Shown here: positions 51,422-63,874 of the stretch, piece after piece | Numbering within the stretch: position 1 is the stretch's first letter | Layout: each line of letters opens with the position of its first letter | Assembly (NCBI GenBank): GCA_944989445.1 | Contig: CALYLW010000017.1 | Coordinates: forward strand, 692,001-756,000 | Length of the DNA: 64,000 bases | Source: Ampullaceana balthica | Lineage: Eukaryota; Mollusca; Gastropoda; Lymnaeidae | Reading direction: 5' to 3' | Translations under genes and position numbers: made by a program | Notes under the pieces: generated by a model | The model's input: the letters and a program-made list of their open reading frames with translations, nothing else | The model's database searches: none | Told to the model about the DNA's origin: nothing

Positions 51422-53064
51422 TTTGGCGTGAATTGCATCACTTGATACTCCAAAAAAAATAATAATAATAATAACTAAAAAAAAGTCAAAAGCCTCAAAA
51501 GAAAAATAAGTCATAGGAATAAATCTAACCGTATTAAACCCTACACGAATTAAAAGAATTGTTGTTTTTTTACCCTGCGAATATTCTCAAAATATTCCGT
51601 GAAAACTCTAATTTTGATTCGATTTTCGCTTTATTAATATAAATTTAATAACTCTTCGTTTTCGGAGAAATTATTTTATGATTTTTTTTTCTTTTGTTTT
51701 CAACAATGCAGTTAAAAAGTGGCGACTTTCTCATGACGCACTATTTTATTTTACACAGAGTTGGGAGGAAATTAAATTAGTTATCGTTTTCCCTTATTGA
51801 ACATTAGGTGCGTCCAAATTAAAATACAACATTCCACCGCCAAACAATTTTTTTAATTGAATTTTTCAGTGAATTTTTTCTTCTAAATAGTATAAATTTT
51901 TAGTGACATTTTTTCTATTAAAAAATTTCTTAGATTATATTTTTATGATATTTTGTGTCTTTTTTTCCCATAGATATTTTTGTGTAACAATGTTTTTGTG
52001 ACGACTTTTTGTCGATGGCGAGACAAGTGGGTCAAGTGATAATCTGCCCTTGATCTCGTCCCGCACTTAGCAACAAACATGACTGTGCATATTATGCGAG
52101 GTTTTAGATTAATATATGTGCGGCACACGGTTCATAGCAGGGATCCTCATACAAAGGCCAGTGGGCCTGATACAGCCCTCAAGTGACCTTGAGCCAAGCC
52201 TCTGTATCATGTACACGAGCAAGTATCTGGTTAGTCGTGAGGAATCATGAAACAAAACAAAACGTAACAATGTTTGCCCTTAAAATAGTAATATAATAAA
52301 TTGAAACTATACATCATTTCTAATTGTTTAATTTTTTCTTATATATATTATATTTTTTTATTTAAAGGGTTTTTCACTTTAAAAAATCAATAATATTCAG
52401 GTAAAAAATATAAAAAATAAAGAAAACTGAATTTTATGAAATTGGTAAGAAATATTGAATCAAGCATGTATGAAATACTTAAGGGATTATTTTCCCAAAT
52501 TATTCAAATGCCTAATTTGAAAATAGTCATAATTTCAGTTATGAAATTTGTATTAATTTTTTTTTAATTTTTAAAATAAAAACGATGCTTGTGCAGTAAA
52601 CATTGACATTTTAATTTATCCTTTCCTTATTTTGGTCCTTTCCCTAACGTTGTCGGAGAGATCGTTTACTGACCCCGTATTAAAACCACATGGTTTAATC
52701 GTTCTTAGTACATCGATCGGTATTACTAAATTAACGCAAACTGTCGCTTAGAGTTTTATTTTTTCCTTTTCAGTTCTTTCTTTAATTGAACGTTTAATTT
52801 TTCTAAATTCAGAATCCAAAACGGTGAGCAGTGGCGACGTAGTTTGCCGAATTATCTAGACGGACATCTGAATTTGTACAATAAATTACCATAAATACAT
52901 AACTAATTTGATCAAAAACATATCAATGTTAAAAAGATGTGTCACCATTTTTACTCACGAGACAAATATTCCTGACCTGTATAACGAAATATAGAACTGG
53001 TTACACATTAGGTAGTGGTTAATTTAACCCCTCAAAAACGTCTTTCCTTTTTTTTTCAAGTAAC
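51422..53064. other. AT-rich spacer, no gene recognised
   Basis: An AATAATAAT run at about 51460. A 60-bp stretch at 52140-52210 (CCAGTGGGCCTGATACAGCC) is reminiscent of GTF2IRD2-like hAT ends but unpaired. Otherwise featureless. Confidence 0.35.
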
Positions 53065-53070
53065 ACAATT

Positions 53071-54269
53071 TCATATATATATATAAATCAATGTATGTAT
53101 GCATGTCTGTTATAGCCGACTAAACCATTCATTCAATCGCCATGAAACTTTTGGAGACTTTTGAGTACGCTCCCGGGATGGAAATAGGCTACTTTTTTTT
53201 TCAAAATTTAACACTCATGGGGCGCCGGGGGCCCATAATGAGAATTTTTTCTTATATGAGCTATATAAAAATTAGTTTAAGTCTTAGCTGCTTGGAAAAT
53301 GAATGGATCTTGACCAAACTTGGGACATAACAACTTGATAGCCTATATTAAAATACTATAGGGCACTATTTGCCTAATGTCCATTTATTTTGGGGCTGGG
53401 GGCCCAAAATGTATTTTTTTCATAAACGTTTAAGATTATATTCCCAATTAAATTATTAAAGATCTTGAGAAATATAGATAAATATATCCACTATAAAATT
53501 GATTGAAATAAATATGTGTTTTGAACTTGATATCTTGCACTAATTGGGCCCTGGGGCCCTTAATGTCGTTTTTTGCTTATATGAGCTATATAAAATTAGT
53601 TTTGCGTTCGCTACTGGGTAAATGATTGGATCTTAATCAAACTTTGTATATAAAAACTTGGTAGCCCATATTAAAATAACAAATAACACTACACTTCTAA
53701 TGTCCAATTGTTCAGGGCCGGGGGCCCCAAATGCTTTTTTTTTATACTCTAAGATATTATTTCCCACTCAGTTTTTAACGATCTTGAGAAATATATCCAT
53801 GAGGAAACTGAATTTAAATGAACAGGTTTTCAAAAATGTACCTCTTGAACCGAATGGGCCCGGGGCCCCTTAATGTATTTTTGTCATTATATTAGCTATA
53901 TAAAATTAGTTTAAGTGTTAGATAACGAGAAAATAACTGGATTTTGATCAAACTGGGTATATAAAAACTTAAGAGCCTAAATTAAATTACTATAGGGCAC
54001 CGAACTTCTAATTTTTATTTCCTCGGGACTGGGGGCCCTAAATGTGTTTTTTAACTAACTTTTAATATTGTATTCCCCATTCAATTTACACGATATTGAT
54101 AAATATAGATAAATATATTTATATATTTGTTATGAAATTGATTTAATGAACATATTTTTAACTTCATATGTTAAACTGATAGGTCCGGTGACCCTTAATG
54201 TAATTCCTTTTTTTATCTATATGTATTCCTTTTTACTGAGATCGTTGCAACGCACGACGGGTCTGCTAG
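53071..54269 (+). mobile_element. Helitron of tandem GGGGCCC repeats
   Basis: The 5' end TCATATATATATATAAATCA with ATGTATGTATGCATGTCTGT is the usual start of animal non-autonomous Helitrons. The 3' end GACGGGTCTGCTAG precedes T at 54270. The interior alternates two half-units of about 160 bp, each introduced by a GGGGGCCC-type block (53228, 53398, 53550, 53719, 53860, 54030 and 54185). One half has TTATATGAGCTATATAAA, the other a TTTAAGATTATATTCCC segment. This gives about three full copies of a 325-bp unit. No ORF. Confidence 0.7.
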
Positions 54270-54830
54270 TAAACTATAAATAACAAGTCAATTTTTTATA
54301 AAAAATATTATCATATTATTCCTATTAACATAAACTTCTGGCTGATAGGTGGCGTTGTCATCTGCTAGAATATACTAATAACATATTTTAATATAAATTT
54401 TGAATTCTCAAAAATTCACCACTGGCCTGTTAAATTCTATGAACTTATCAATTCTTAAAATTGAATGGTTACTGATATTTACACTGTCCTAATGAATTAC
54501 AATAAAACCGTTGAATATAACCTTGTCTGAAAAGTCTGAGCGCAGCATAATAAAGATTCTAAATAAACAGAGTTATTGTTACGCACAGGAAACATCTTAC
54601 TGAAACTTATTTCAACTAGACCCTACCCGAATACGCCGGAGAGCAGGAGGTGGGGGGGGGCGGCGGTAGCTCAACCGCAGTGCGCATGCCTAGAGACAAC
54701 GATGGGATGGGGGTGTTTACATGCGTCTTGCTTGCGAGGGTAGTTTGTCTTACTTGCTCTGAAGTATTCTACATATAGACTGCGTCTTGCTTGCTCTGGC
54801 GCGTCTTGCTTGCTCTGGCGTATTATATAT
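54270..54830. other. No gene recognised
   Basis: The stretch at 54650-54700 (GGCGGTAGCTCAACCGCAGTGC, ATGCCTAGAGACAACGATGG) resembles the 3' part of the Helitron at 46716. GCGTCTTGCTTGCTCTGGCG follows twice near 54780. Probably a decayed Helitron relic. Confidence 0.35.
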
Positions 54831-54832
54831 CT

Positions 54833-55070
54833 ATATTAAGATTTCCACGAATTGCTGGAGCCCACCGTTACCCCAGAACTTTTCCGAATCCAGCAGTCAA
54901 TGCATTCAGACATGGAATGGGTTACCTGAACAAACCATGAGAACCGACGCATTCATGATACTCAAAGAAAGCAAGTCTAAACATAAATTAATGATAAGCG
55001 CTGGACGCAATGATCGTTTTTTATATAAAGAGCGTCTGTGATATGTAAGATAAGATATACACTAAATCAG
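54833..55070 (+). mobile_element. LINE C-terminal fragment, plus strand
   Basis: Encodes QTWNGLPEQTMRTDAFMI, the last conserved block (W-N-x-L-P) of a Jockey/CR1-like reverse transcriptase. It ends with a TAAGATAAGATA tail, as in the minus-strand copies of the same or a sister family. Confidence 0.7.
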
Positions 55071-55092
55071 TTTCCCAGCTTTTTTCGGGTGT

Positions 55093-55505
55093 CAAACCCT
55101 TTTTAAATCCCTTATATTAATGTCACCGCCGACTCGTTCGTCGTCTCGGCTCGTTCGTCTCATCCCGCGGAAAAACAAAAGTCAAAAATGACCCACTTCC
55201 AGTGAAGCCATCGAGATGAAATTTGGCACACGGCCCCGACTCACCTAACAATGCATCGTATCAAAATTTCAGATCGATCGAACGTACCGTAATTAAATTA
55301 ATGCATTTTTAGTTTATCTATATAAATCACTATTTAGAACGTTTAGTAGTCGTCTGCTAGAGTTTTGACCTGGTTTTAAAGCCAAGGGAGATAATTTGGT
55401 TTCAGTCTGTAAATGTTTGTCGCGTTTAAAAATAATCAATACTGTTAGTTATGTCTCATATATAAGGGATTTATAGTCAAAAACTTTGTTTTTACGGGTT
55501 GGTTT
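55093..55505 (+). mobile_element. Family B repeat, single complete copy
   Basis: Starts TTTTTAAATCCCTTATATTA and ends TATAAGGGATTTATAGTCAA, AAACTTTGTTTTTACGGGTT. This shows the same asymmetric inverted ends as family A: the terminal AAATCCCTTATAT at the left is mirrored 25 bases before the right end. The core ATCGATCGAACGTACCGTAA is close to family A's ATCGATCGCATGTACCGTAA, so A and B are related. Confidence 0.7.
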
Positions 55506-56184
55506 TATTATAAAAACCAAGTGACCGTGACCCCGATATGATTAAAAGTCATTTTTAATAAGGTAATAAAAAAACAACAGAAAACCCTTCGTTTACTTCC
55601 ATAGATTGGTAACCGTGCTTTATATAGACCCAAGTTCTCAACAAGGCTGCGGTGGGTGGAGACTGGTGCTATTGACTGCATGAGCCCTATCCAAACAGAG
55701 GGTCTTCCCCTAGCACTTTGTATACTGATTTGTGTTACCCCACTACCATCTATGACATTCCATACACCAGCCAGCAACACTGTATAGATATCGGTGCTAG
55801 ACTGCACCAGAAGACCAGGAATAGGTGCTCTAGCCCTGCTCTGAAAACTCAGCATTCAGAAGTTAACTGTAACATGAACAGAATATAATTCAATGGAATT
55901 TCGTAATAGGCTAAGAGCAGTCAAGTTTAATAATTATTAGCTTTCTCTTTGATTTTTTTTCCTGTTAATGATACTTTTTTTGTTATTCATTATTAAAATT
56001 AGCTGTGCCTTTCCATTGATGTAATTAAACTAAACAATATTTTTGATATAGTTCCTTTAAGCATTTTTGTTGTTGCTGTTCTTATTTCCTAATTTATTTT
56101 ATTTCTTAATTATTATTATTTTTGTAAATCGTGTTATTTAAACAATTTTCGATATATATCTGATGAGTATTTTAGTTAGCTTAT
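55506..56184. other. Unassigned stretch with one unrecognised minus-strand frame
   Basis: A 115-codon minus-strand frame (55855-55508) has no known domain, and no splice partners are evident. The rest is AT-rich. Confidence 0.3.
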
Positions 56185-56885
56185 ATCTTATATGTTACAG
56201 ACGCTCCTTCTATACAGAAGATTATTGCGTCCTACGCTTATCAATGGTTTGTGTTTAGTCCTGCATTTTTATTAGAGATTTAAATGTTGATTAAGTGTTG
56301 GTTTTCCTGGTTTCTTCAGGCAACCCATTTCACGCCCGAATTCCGGACTGGAAGAACGAAAATTGGTATGTATTTGTTCTTGGATACGGAATAAGAAAGG
56401 ATTTTTTATCCTTATGTCTATTGGAGGTGTGTATTAAGTTATCTTTGTGTTGTATTTCTAAATTAGAATTAATTGCTTTATATATGATTACTACTTTACT
56501 CTTGGTTCTTCTATCCTCTAGTGTTTCAAGGTTTAATGATTTAACTAATGGTGTTATACTTGTCAGTTTCGAATATTCTTCAGTAATGAATATTGCAGCT
56601 CTTTTTTGAATTTGTTCTAGTTTATCAAAGTTTTCTTTGGTGGATGGGTCCCATACAGAAGATGCATATTATAGTACAAATCTCACCAAAGTGAGGTAGC
56701 ATTTTAGTTTTATATCTCCATTACATTTGTAAAAGTTTCTTTTTATAAAACCTAATGTTTTGTTTGATTTTTTAATAACTTCATTGACATGGGGATTCCA
56801 TGATAGTTTCTCATTTATTATGACTCCTAAGTATTTTGCATCTCTAGTTTCGGTCAGTTCTTGTGGTTGTTAATGCTTTTTTTGG
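56185..56885 (-). mobile_element. LINE (Jockey/CR1-like) copy 3
   Basis: Tail TTATATCTTATATGTTACAG, then GACGCTCCTTCTATACAGAA and the same reverse-transcriptase C-terminal region as copies 1 and 2 (CCACGCCCGAATTCCGG-like block at 56330). 5'-truncated at about 56885. Confidence 0.75.
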
Positions 56886-58734
56886 TATTAATTAATAAAA
56901 GTAGCTCTTTTTCTTCTCTTGATATACGTCCTGAGTATGATGGGAATAAACTAAGAAACTTACCCCGTTATGGAATCATACAGTTCGTTGCTCTATTCAG
57001 TGCATGGCGGCTCTACGCAATATGACTAATCAGCGTTTTGGGAACGGATCTAATTTGATTAAACGGTGTAGTATTTCTCACCACCGCTGCGCAACTCTCC
57101 CTCATTGTGTGTGTGTTTGAGTCTGTATGTGTTTTAGAGAGCGCGTGATGAGATTTGTGGATGAGTACAGAAATTCAAATCCCATTGTTTAAATATTGTA
57201 GCTAAAGTAGTAAGAGTTTTAGCATATGCCATTGTGGACTTTGTTCTTGCACCGTAATGCATCGTAACAGGTGGTGACATCACGCTGTCAATTAGTTACA
57301 TATGCTGACCTTTTAAACTAGATCCTCGGCCCTTAATAGACTACTGGTCTCCCTTTGTCCCTTGAGCGTTCACAAAGATCTAGTTTATGACTTCGACTAT
57401 GAGTGGCCCAACGTCATATGTTCCAACAATGCACTCTTCCTCCAGATCATCTCATTATTTCTCTCACAATTTTTAACATTTTAAAGATTAAATTTTGTTT
57501 AAAAATAACATCATATCATCGGCCAAACAATAAAAACTGACGTCATGTGATACTATGAGAGGCAAGACATTACTTCATTTCACATACAACACTATATGGT
57601 AGCTTAAAAAAAGTATATATATACATGTATTTTAAAAAGTTTTAATCGGCTAATTCGAAATAGAGCAGTCTTTTAAAAAATTAATTGATGCAAAAAAAAA
57701 CGTTTCTGAATATTGCAAATAATAAGGAAACCTTTTAAATGTTTTTTTTTAATTTCTAAAATAAAAAAAAATAAAAACTATAATGTCAAAAAAATGACCA
57801 TTGCAAGGCTAAAATAGTGAACTAAAAAAAATGTGGGTTTCATTTTTTTAAATATAAACTTTAAAGACTTTACATCATGGACGTGCTATAATAAATGAAT
57901 ATAAAGTAAAAATTTCGATACTTTTTGTCTGATATATAACACAGACTTGGCAGTCCTAAGGTAGAACGAACTAAAATGATTTAAACATACAGTTGGCGTG
58001 CCTCCCTGTCACAAGATGGAAAAAAGATCAATAAATCACATACACAAATACCACCACACACATATACATTTAAAATATACACATATACATTTAAAATATA
58101 ATACATCTCAAAATAGATTTTGCTTTTTCAGTTGTAATTCCTGGCCCAAAGTTTTCTACAAACTCGCGGGATTCATCTCTACTCCTTGCTATTCAAACTT
58201 CCACAACCCTTATAGTGGTCCAAATTCAAAACACCCCTCAATCTGTTGAAAGCCTAATGCTACTAGTTATTTCCACGCATTCATAATTTTCTTCCATTCA
58301 AATAGCAGCCTACAAAAGCTCGTTTTGGTATATAATGTAATAAAAGTTCAATACAATACTGCGCTGTCTGGGTCCCACCTCTACAGTCGCGCAGCTCTAT
58401 CCCATGACACGTCTTTGTGAACGATGCGGAGCCAACGAAGGACTCTCTTATTACTACATGCTTTTATAGACAGCGCAATAACAAGGCGTAAACGCCGAGG
58501 GCTTATTTATGGATACCTGCTCAAGGGTCGGGTAGGGGGTGGGAGCGGTTAAGATATGAAACACAATTCCACATTTGTTCACCAGCCAGCCCCCAACCAT
58601 AAAAATCTGACGAATTCAGTAACGCAAGCCTTTTTCCACTGGCTTATAAATCCTCAACACATCACGTGCTGGCCCAAATAATACTAATATATACTTTATT
58701 TTGAATTTTTTATATATATTTTTTGCGTGTGTCC
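56886..58734. other. Long spacer, no gene recognised
   Basis: Nothing with a family motif. CACACATATACATTTAAAATAT is duplicated at 58055-58100. The short frame at 57998-58249 looks non-coding. Confidence 0.35.
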
Positions 58735-58935
58735 CATAACCTCGTGGTCGTAGGGGGTTCTAATGTTTCCATTAGAACGTTCTCGGGGCTTGGTAAGACC
58801 TGGAGGCTCCCATCTTCTCTCCAAGTCAGCGGAGGACTTTTTACCAATAGCCATCAATCAGCATTTTTATTGTGGCTTAATTAACGTGGGCTAGATCACA
58901 CGCACCTGAGCTTTGAGGCGAGTGCACAATTTTGC
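58735..58935 (+). repeat. Interspersed repeat C, copy 2
   Basis: CCCATAACCTCGTGGTCGTA through GTCAGCGGAGGACTTTTTAC and CTTTGAGGCGAGTGCACA matches 4655-4915 on the same strand. Confidence 0.6.
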
Positions 58936-59405
58936 AAGATGTGTATTTAAAAAAAAGGCAGCACCAAATCTTCACTTTACAATCGCGTGACCAATAGCAG
59001 TTCTTCGAGGCTTCTGATTAGAGATTGTAGCTTCAATTAACGCATTATTGTGATAAAATTTTAATGTTCAAAATACTTTGGAAAGTTAACCCTAAAAATT
59101 GCTGTCGGGGAGATACTAATAAAATGTGTACAACGTTTTTTACATACCGAACGTAAAATACACTTCTTTTATGACATAAATTTGGTAAACGTTTTGTGGA
59201 AATAATAAACAACTTTTCGGGTTGAGAAAAAAACATAGTTTACATCCTTATCTAGGAGATAAATGGCCACCATGAATTATTAATGTCTCTTCTTTTCTCT
59301 CCTCGGCTTGAGGTTCAAATCTCGAATAAAATTCAGATTAAATATGTATAAGTGAAATAGCCATGCATTCAACATCCTTACACTATAGACATTACATTAG
59401 GAAGC
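58936..59405. other. No gene recognised
   Basis: AT-rich. One B-box-like GAGGTTCAAATCTCG occurs near 59310 without an A box. Confidence 0.35.
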
Positions 59406-59779
59406 TCTTTGATCAGTGGCATAACAACGGCTTGGCATTGGGGCAGTTGCCAAGGGCGCCGACCTGCGCCAGTTCAAAAGGGTTCCGCTAAATCTCTAAT
59501 TATAAAAATTTTATTTGAATAAATATACACTTTTATCATCGATAACAAAAGAGTGAATAATTAAGTAAATTTAAACAAATATATTTCATTTAAACCATTA
59601 TAAAATGTTTTATTATGTTATTGGCCTTTGCGAGACTTCTTATCATACAAACGCACATATTCTTAATTTGGTAGGTGTGCACGCGGCCAGCATTGATGCA
59701 GATGTTGTGACATTTTTTGTAACTATACTGGCATTGTATAATTTTTTTCTCCACGTCAACTAGTAAATGGACAAAATAT

Positions 59780-60527
59780 CCTCAGTCACTGAAATCAGCC
59801 TAAAGAAGAACACTTGATGGTGTTCTAAAGCAAATTCTGTAAATGTTGTTTATGAGCAACTGGGGCAAATTATTTTAGTATTAATTGAAATGAAGGATAA
59901 TCACTTACTTGGTCTTGGTGACCCATTATCTGTTGCTAAATCATTGCACCGCCAAATCAATAGTTACGAGTTCATTGCTTTTATAACTATTTGGAATTTG
60001 ATATTGGAAAAAATAACAAAGTCAATTTACCACTTCAAAAAGCCCAGGATATTTATCGATCATTGTTGTCAATGAAAGGACTTTTAAAAGACTTTGAAGA
60101 TCTAAGAACTAACGAAATCTATAACATTTTTGCCAAAATTGAAGAAACATGTATTAAAATGAAAATCGGGCAGTTCAAAAAAAAAGAAAAGCAAAACGAA
60201 ACGAATGCCAGGAGAGCCTGCTGAAGATGAAGGACCTAATTTGGATAAATTTTTTAAAAAATTCGATCATCTATTCAATAATGATGCATTTAAAAGACAA
60301 GATTTGTACCTCTGAAAAATATAGCAGAAGACTATAATTTTCTGACTGGCCATGCGTTTCAATCTTGTGCAATGGCAGATTTACAATCTAAAGCTGCTCT
60401 ATTATCAGGCAAATATCTTGAAATAAATAAAGAGCAATTTACAATTGAAAATAAATTGCTTTACACACTAAATGATTGAACTCTTGCAGAACAAAAAACC
60501 TGATGACATTTTTCATTTCGATCTTTC
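59780..60527 (+). pseudogene. hAT transposase (ZMYM1-like), part before the nested element
   Basis: Pieces such as VVYEQLGQIILVLIEMKDNH, FIAFITIWNLILEKI and LQKAQDIYRSLLSMKGLLKD match the helical region after the second catalytic Asp of ZMYM1-like transposases (FW-x-x-IL-x-x-I ... LQ-x-x-x-x-D). Stops and frame changes are present. The end, PDDIFHFDLS, is cut by the nested hAT. Confidence 0.7.
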
Positions 60528-60753
60528 CAGTGGCGTAGCTTGGGTCACCTGCGTCCGGGGACATGACACAAATTCTGCGCCCCTTCTCGGACCTACAAAT
60601 TTTTTGAAATTTTACGGTTTATATCGTTCATTTTCGAAGCATCTGGTATTTTAATGAAGTAGAATACAGACTAATAATTTTCTATGTGATTGTAAACAAT
60701 TTATGTGAAAAAAATAGGCTCTACCAATTATACATGACTGGAATAGACATAGT

Positions 60754-61800
60754 CTACAACAAATAGATCCTCCTTGATTTTACACTCGCAAACTCGTCAA
60801 TCACTTTGTCAAAATTAATATTCTCAAGTGTTTCTCTTTTGATGCAAAAGAGTGCAAGATCACTTAGATGATCTTGTTCCATTGAAGCATGTAAATAAGA
60901 CAAAATAAGCTTCAGTTTGCTGAAGGATCGCTCATAACTTGAAATGGACACAGCAATTGTTAGAAGTATCTGCAGTGGAATGCACAGATTTGAAAATACG
61001 TCATCTCCATATGAAACAATAAAACCAAGAAGCTCAAAAGGAGTTTCAGGTAGAACTTCAGTCCGGGAACTGAACAGCATTTTGTAGTCTCCGATTTCTG
61101 TGCACAATTCGTGACCATTGACGTCAGTGTCGTAGAAATTTCCAAAATATAAGCAATTTTGACGAAGTGTATTGACATTTGTCTAAGCGAGAAGAGTTTT
61201 GACGTTTATTAAAAATCCAAATTTGGTGTTTAAGATTTTTAGACAAAAACCGTATTGATATCTCCTGTTTGAGTCTAACAATTACGCAGTACATAACACG
61301 TGCAATTTCTTCTTCTGTCTAAAGTCTTGCTAATTCTCCAGGTACCCTCCGATGTCGTCTAATCCTTCTGTCAACCACGATTTCCCAAGTTGTGCATCTT
61401 GTTTTTCCATTGTCTATCGCAACTAGGCTAAAATTATCACGAATGTTGACAAGTTCTTGCACCAGCGATTCAAGATCAGATGCTGCTTCCTTGAAATTCA
61501 TAGTAGAATCCTGCAACCGTTTCTGGAAGCGATCAATTTTCCCAAGTATGGTGTTCCAGAAATGTATAAAAACTAGGAAGTTTAAGTTTAATATACCTGC
61601 CAGCAAAGTTTCTGCATCACTTCTGTTGTCAGGCGCCATGGTTGCATCTTCTGATAATTTTTCCAACAGACCTACTAGTTCATATAGTCCTTCATAAATA
61701 GCTTTAACAGCTTCTGATCGTGCACTCCAGCATGTTTTAGACTCCCTCTTCAATGTGATTGGCACAACTCTTTTTAATTCTTCCTAATGAGTTGTTGAAC
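60754..61800 (-). pseudogene. hAT transposase of the middle element
   Basis: The frame 61765-61319 has LKRESKTCWSARSEAVKAIY (the T-R/C-W-S-A-R block), NFLVFIHFWNTILGKID and KRLQDSTMNFKEAASDLESL. The frame 61107-60754 has ISSYERSFSKLKLILSYLHA and EQDHLSDLALFCIKRETLE, the complete dimerisation and C-terminal motif. The two frames are separated by a short stop-rich stretch. The N-terminal half lies across the innermost insert and is not readable. Confidence 0.8.
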
Positions 61801-61866
61801 AAGAGAAAAACAAATATATACTTTCAACTGTTCCAAAAAACGTGATAACAACTGATCCTGTTTAGC

Positions 61867-62674
61867 TAGGGTTGCCAGATATGTGGACACCAAGAGGAGG
61901 ACATGATAAAACAATAAGGAGGGCGACAGAGGAGGACATTTTGAATATTTCATTTGAGTCGTCCCGGATTAAACTTAAAGTAGTACACTTTTATTGTAAT
62001 AGCTGCCACTGTTCATGCAAGAGTCTTAAAAAACTGTTCATATTTGTCTTGTACTAATGATTTAAGATTGCTGCATTGGTCAAACAATTGCACATCATCT
62101 AAAATATCCTTCTCTTTCAAATACAGTACTGACACCAAACGGTTATCAAGTTTACATTCATTGATATTATCTAAGTACATCCAATTAAAGCATTGAAATT
62201 CATCAAAAGTTTTCAAACACTTTTCTTAGTAACTAATGCATGCTTCATACACCAACTTAACATCTGCCAAACTCTTCTTCTTGACCACTTTCCTTAAGTC
62301 TTCTCAACATCTCGTTGGCTTTCAGGGAAACTATTTTTCAAAACTTGCAAGGTTGTGTGAAGACCGCTCATAATCTCCATGACTGCTGTTTCTTCCATTT
62401 CATTTTTAATCAGTGCAATATTTTTTAACCTAGAACTAGAACTAGATTTGTTCGTCCTTGTCAAGATTTCTAGGTTTTGAAAATTGCCATAATCTATTTT
62501 TATTTAAAGTACACATACGATGTAATAGTTTTAAAAACGATACATAAAAATTATACTATAAAATGTAAGAAAAGCACCACATTGTAAACGATTTTTAGCT
62601 TAGCCTGCCGGAGGGAGAACTTTGAGCTAAAATGGAGGATATGTCCTCCTTCTGCCGGACGTCTGGCAACCCTA
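61867..62674. mobile_element. hAT element, innermost, 808 bp
   Basis: Perfect target duplication TGTTTAGC (61859-61866 and 62675-62682). The ends TAGGGTTGCCAGA and TCTGGCAACCCTA are exact inverted repeats. GGAGGACATTTTGAA and a mirrored GGATATGTCCTCC lie inward on the two sides. A short minus-strand frame (62216-62013) and an EETAVMEIMSGL-like piece remain. The source transposase is not recognised; the element is non-autonomous. Confidence 0.85.
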
Positions 62675-63118
62675 TGTTTAGCTGAGTTTAAGCTGTGGTT
62701 GTCACCGTTTGCAAACAATGCTCTGTGATTTCTGGCACAAATTCACTGTTGAAGGCCGGATATATGCCCAGTCATTACATCAGCATTGTTATGTTATTGT
62801 GACCGACAATCGGCTATAGGTATGTTATCATATTCCAGTTTCTCAACGGTAACTCTTTCAAGCAATGGTTACTTTTTTAGTTTGAAAATCCACATGGTGC
62901 CCCTTAATGCTCAATGGGGGCGCAAAAATCATGCTTTCCAACTTGTTTGTAAAGAAGATATTTGTGGAGCTCCAAATTCAATCTTGCAAACTTATTTGAA
63001 ATGCATTAGTTTACATCAAAATAAATTTAAATAATTAATTTTAATACTCATTTTGGCGCCCCCTAACGTGGCGCCCGGGGACATATGTCCCCCCTTCACC
63101 CCCCTAGCTACGCCACTG

Positions 63119-63460
63119 GATCTTTCTATATGTTTTCGCTACATGGATATTGGATGAATCGTACCCGAAAATCGAATGAGCTCTGAAAACCTTTCTTACA
63201 ATTCCAAATACAGCAGCCATTGCTGAAAGAAGTTTCAGCAAACTAAAAATTATCAAAAATTACTTGAGATGACGTCAGGTCAACAACGCACATCATCTCT
63301 AGCTCTTCACATCATCTCTAGCTCTTCACATCATCTCTAGCTCTTCACATCATCTCTAGCTCTTCACATCATCTCTAGCCATTCTTTCCATCGAACGTGC
63401 ACTTACCAATGAAATAATCACTAATGCAAACATCAAAGCAAGAAAAGTTAAGCTTTGAGC
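63119..63460 (+). pseudogene. C-terminal part of the outer hAT transposase
   Basis: Resumes after the nested element. PNTAAIAERSFSKLKIIKNY is the dimerisation motif, then the reading is disturbed by a 19-bp repeat (63289-63385). It continues with LAILSIERALTNEIITNANI, the family C-terminus, and a stop at about 63458. Confidence 0.8.
63289..63385 (+). repeat. 19-bp minisatellite in transposase coding sequence
   Basis: CATCATCTCTAGCTCTTCA is repeated about five times. The normal transposase reads through one CATCATCTCTAGCC, so the array grew from a single copy. Confidence 0.9.
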
Positions 63461-63874
63461 CTTTGATATAGGACATAGGAGTGGATCGGTGGAGTATTAC
63501 TAATTAACTTTTATTTGTGAGTTTCTATCGGTATGTACAAGATAGTGAGTATGACACTATTGTTTTTATTTATAATACATTATACTTTAAGTCTTGCTGT
63601 AGTAGGTATTAACGCAACAATATGCAGTTTTATCCACACATTTATTTAGTATTATTTAGTAAATAATAAACAGTAAATTAGTATTCTTTCTGTCTTTGAA
63701 TTTTTTATATTCACGTTATATGACTGTACTTATTGTCATAAATAAAATAAGAAAAATCAATTTTTTTCCTAACAATTGAAAAAGTCGCAAAGCTGAAACT
63801 TGTCAATTTATCAAGGGCGCCAAAAATAAATTAGCCAAGGGCGTCAAAAATCCAGTTACGCCCCTGTCTTTGAT

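Larger units (their letters stand above)
60528..63118 (-). mobile_element. hAT transposon, middle of three nested elements
   Basis: Perfect target duplication GATCTTTC (60520-60527 and 63119-63126). The ends are CAGTGGCGTAGCTTGGG and the reverse complement CAGTGGCGTAGCTAGGG. Both sides continue with GGGGACAT-type blocks. It holds a minus-strand transposase remnant and the innermost hAT. Confidence 0.9.
59414..63866 (+). mobile_element. hAT transposon, outer of three nested elements
   Basis: Perfect target duplication TCTTTGAT (59406-59413 and 63867-63874). The ends CAGTGGCATAAC and GTTACGCCCCTG are followed inward by TTGCCAAGGGCGCC / GGCGCC-type blocks on both sides. The plus-strand transposase is broken at 60528 and resumes at 63119. 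Confidence 0.88.

Noticed and set aside
55508..55855. 115-codon minus-strand frame as a gene
   Set aside because: No recognisable domain, no upstream or downstream exon, and it lies between repeat fragments. It cannot be supported without transcripts.
56160..56185. Hammerhead ribozyme-like CTGATGAG
   Set aside because: No matching GAAA box or paired helices nearby.
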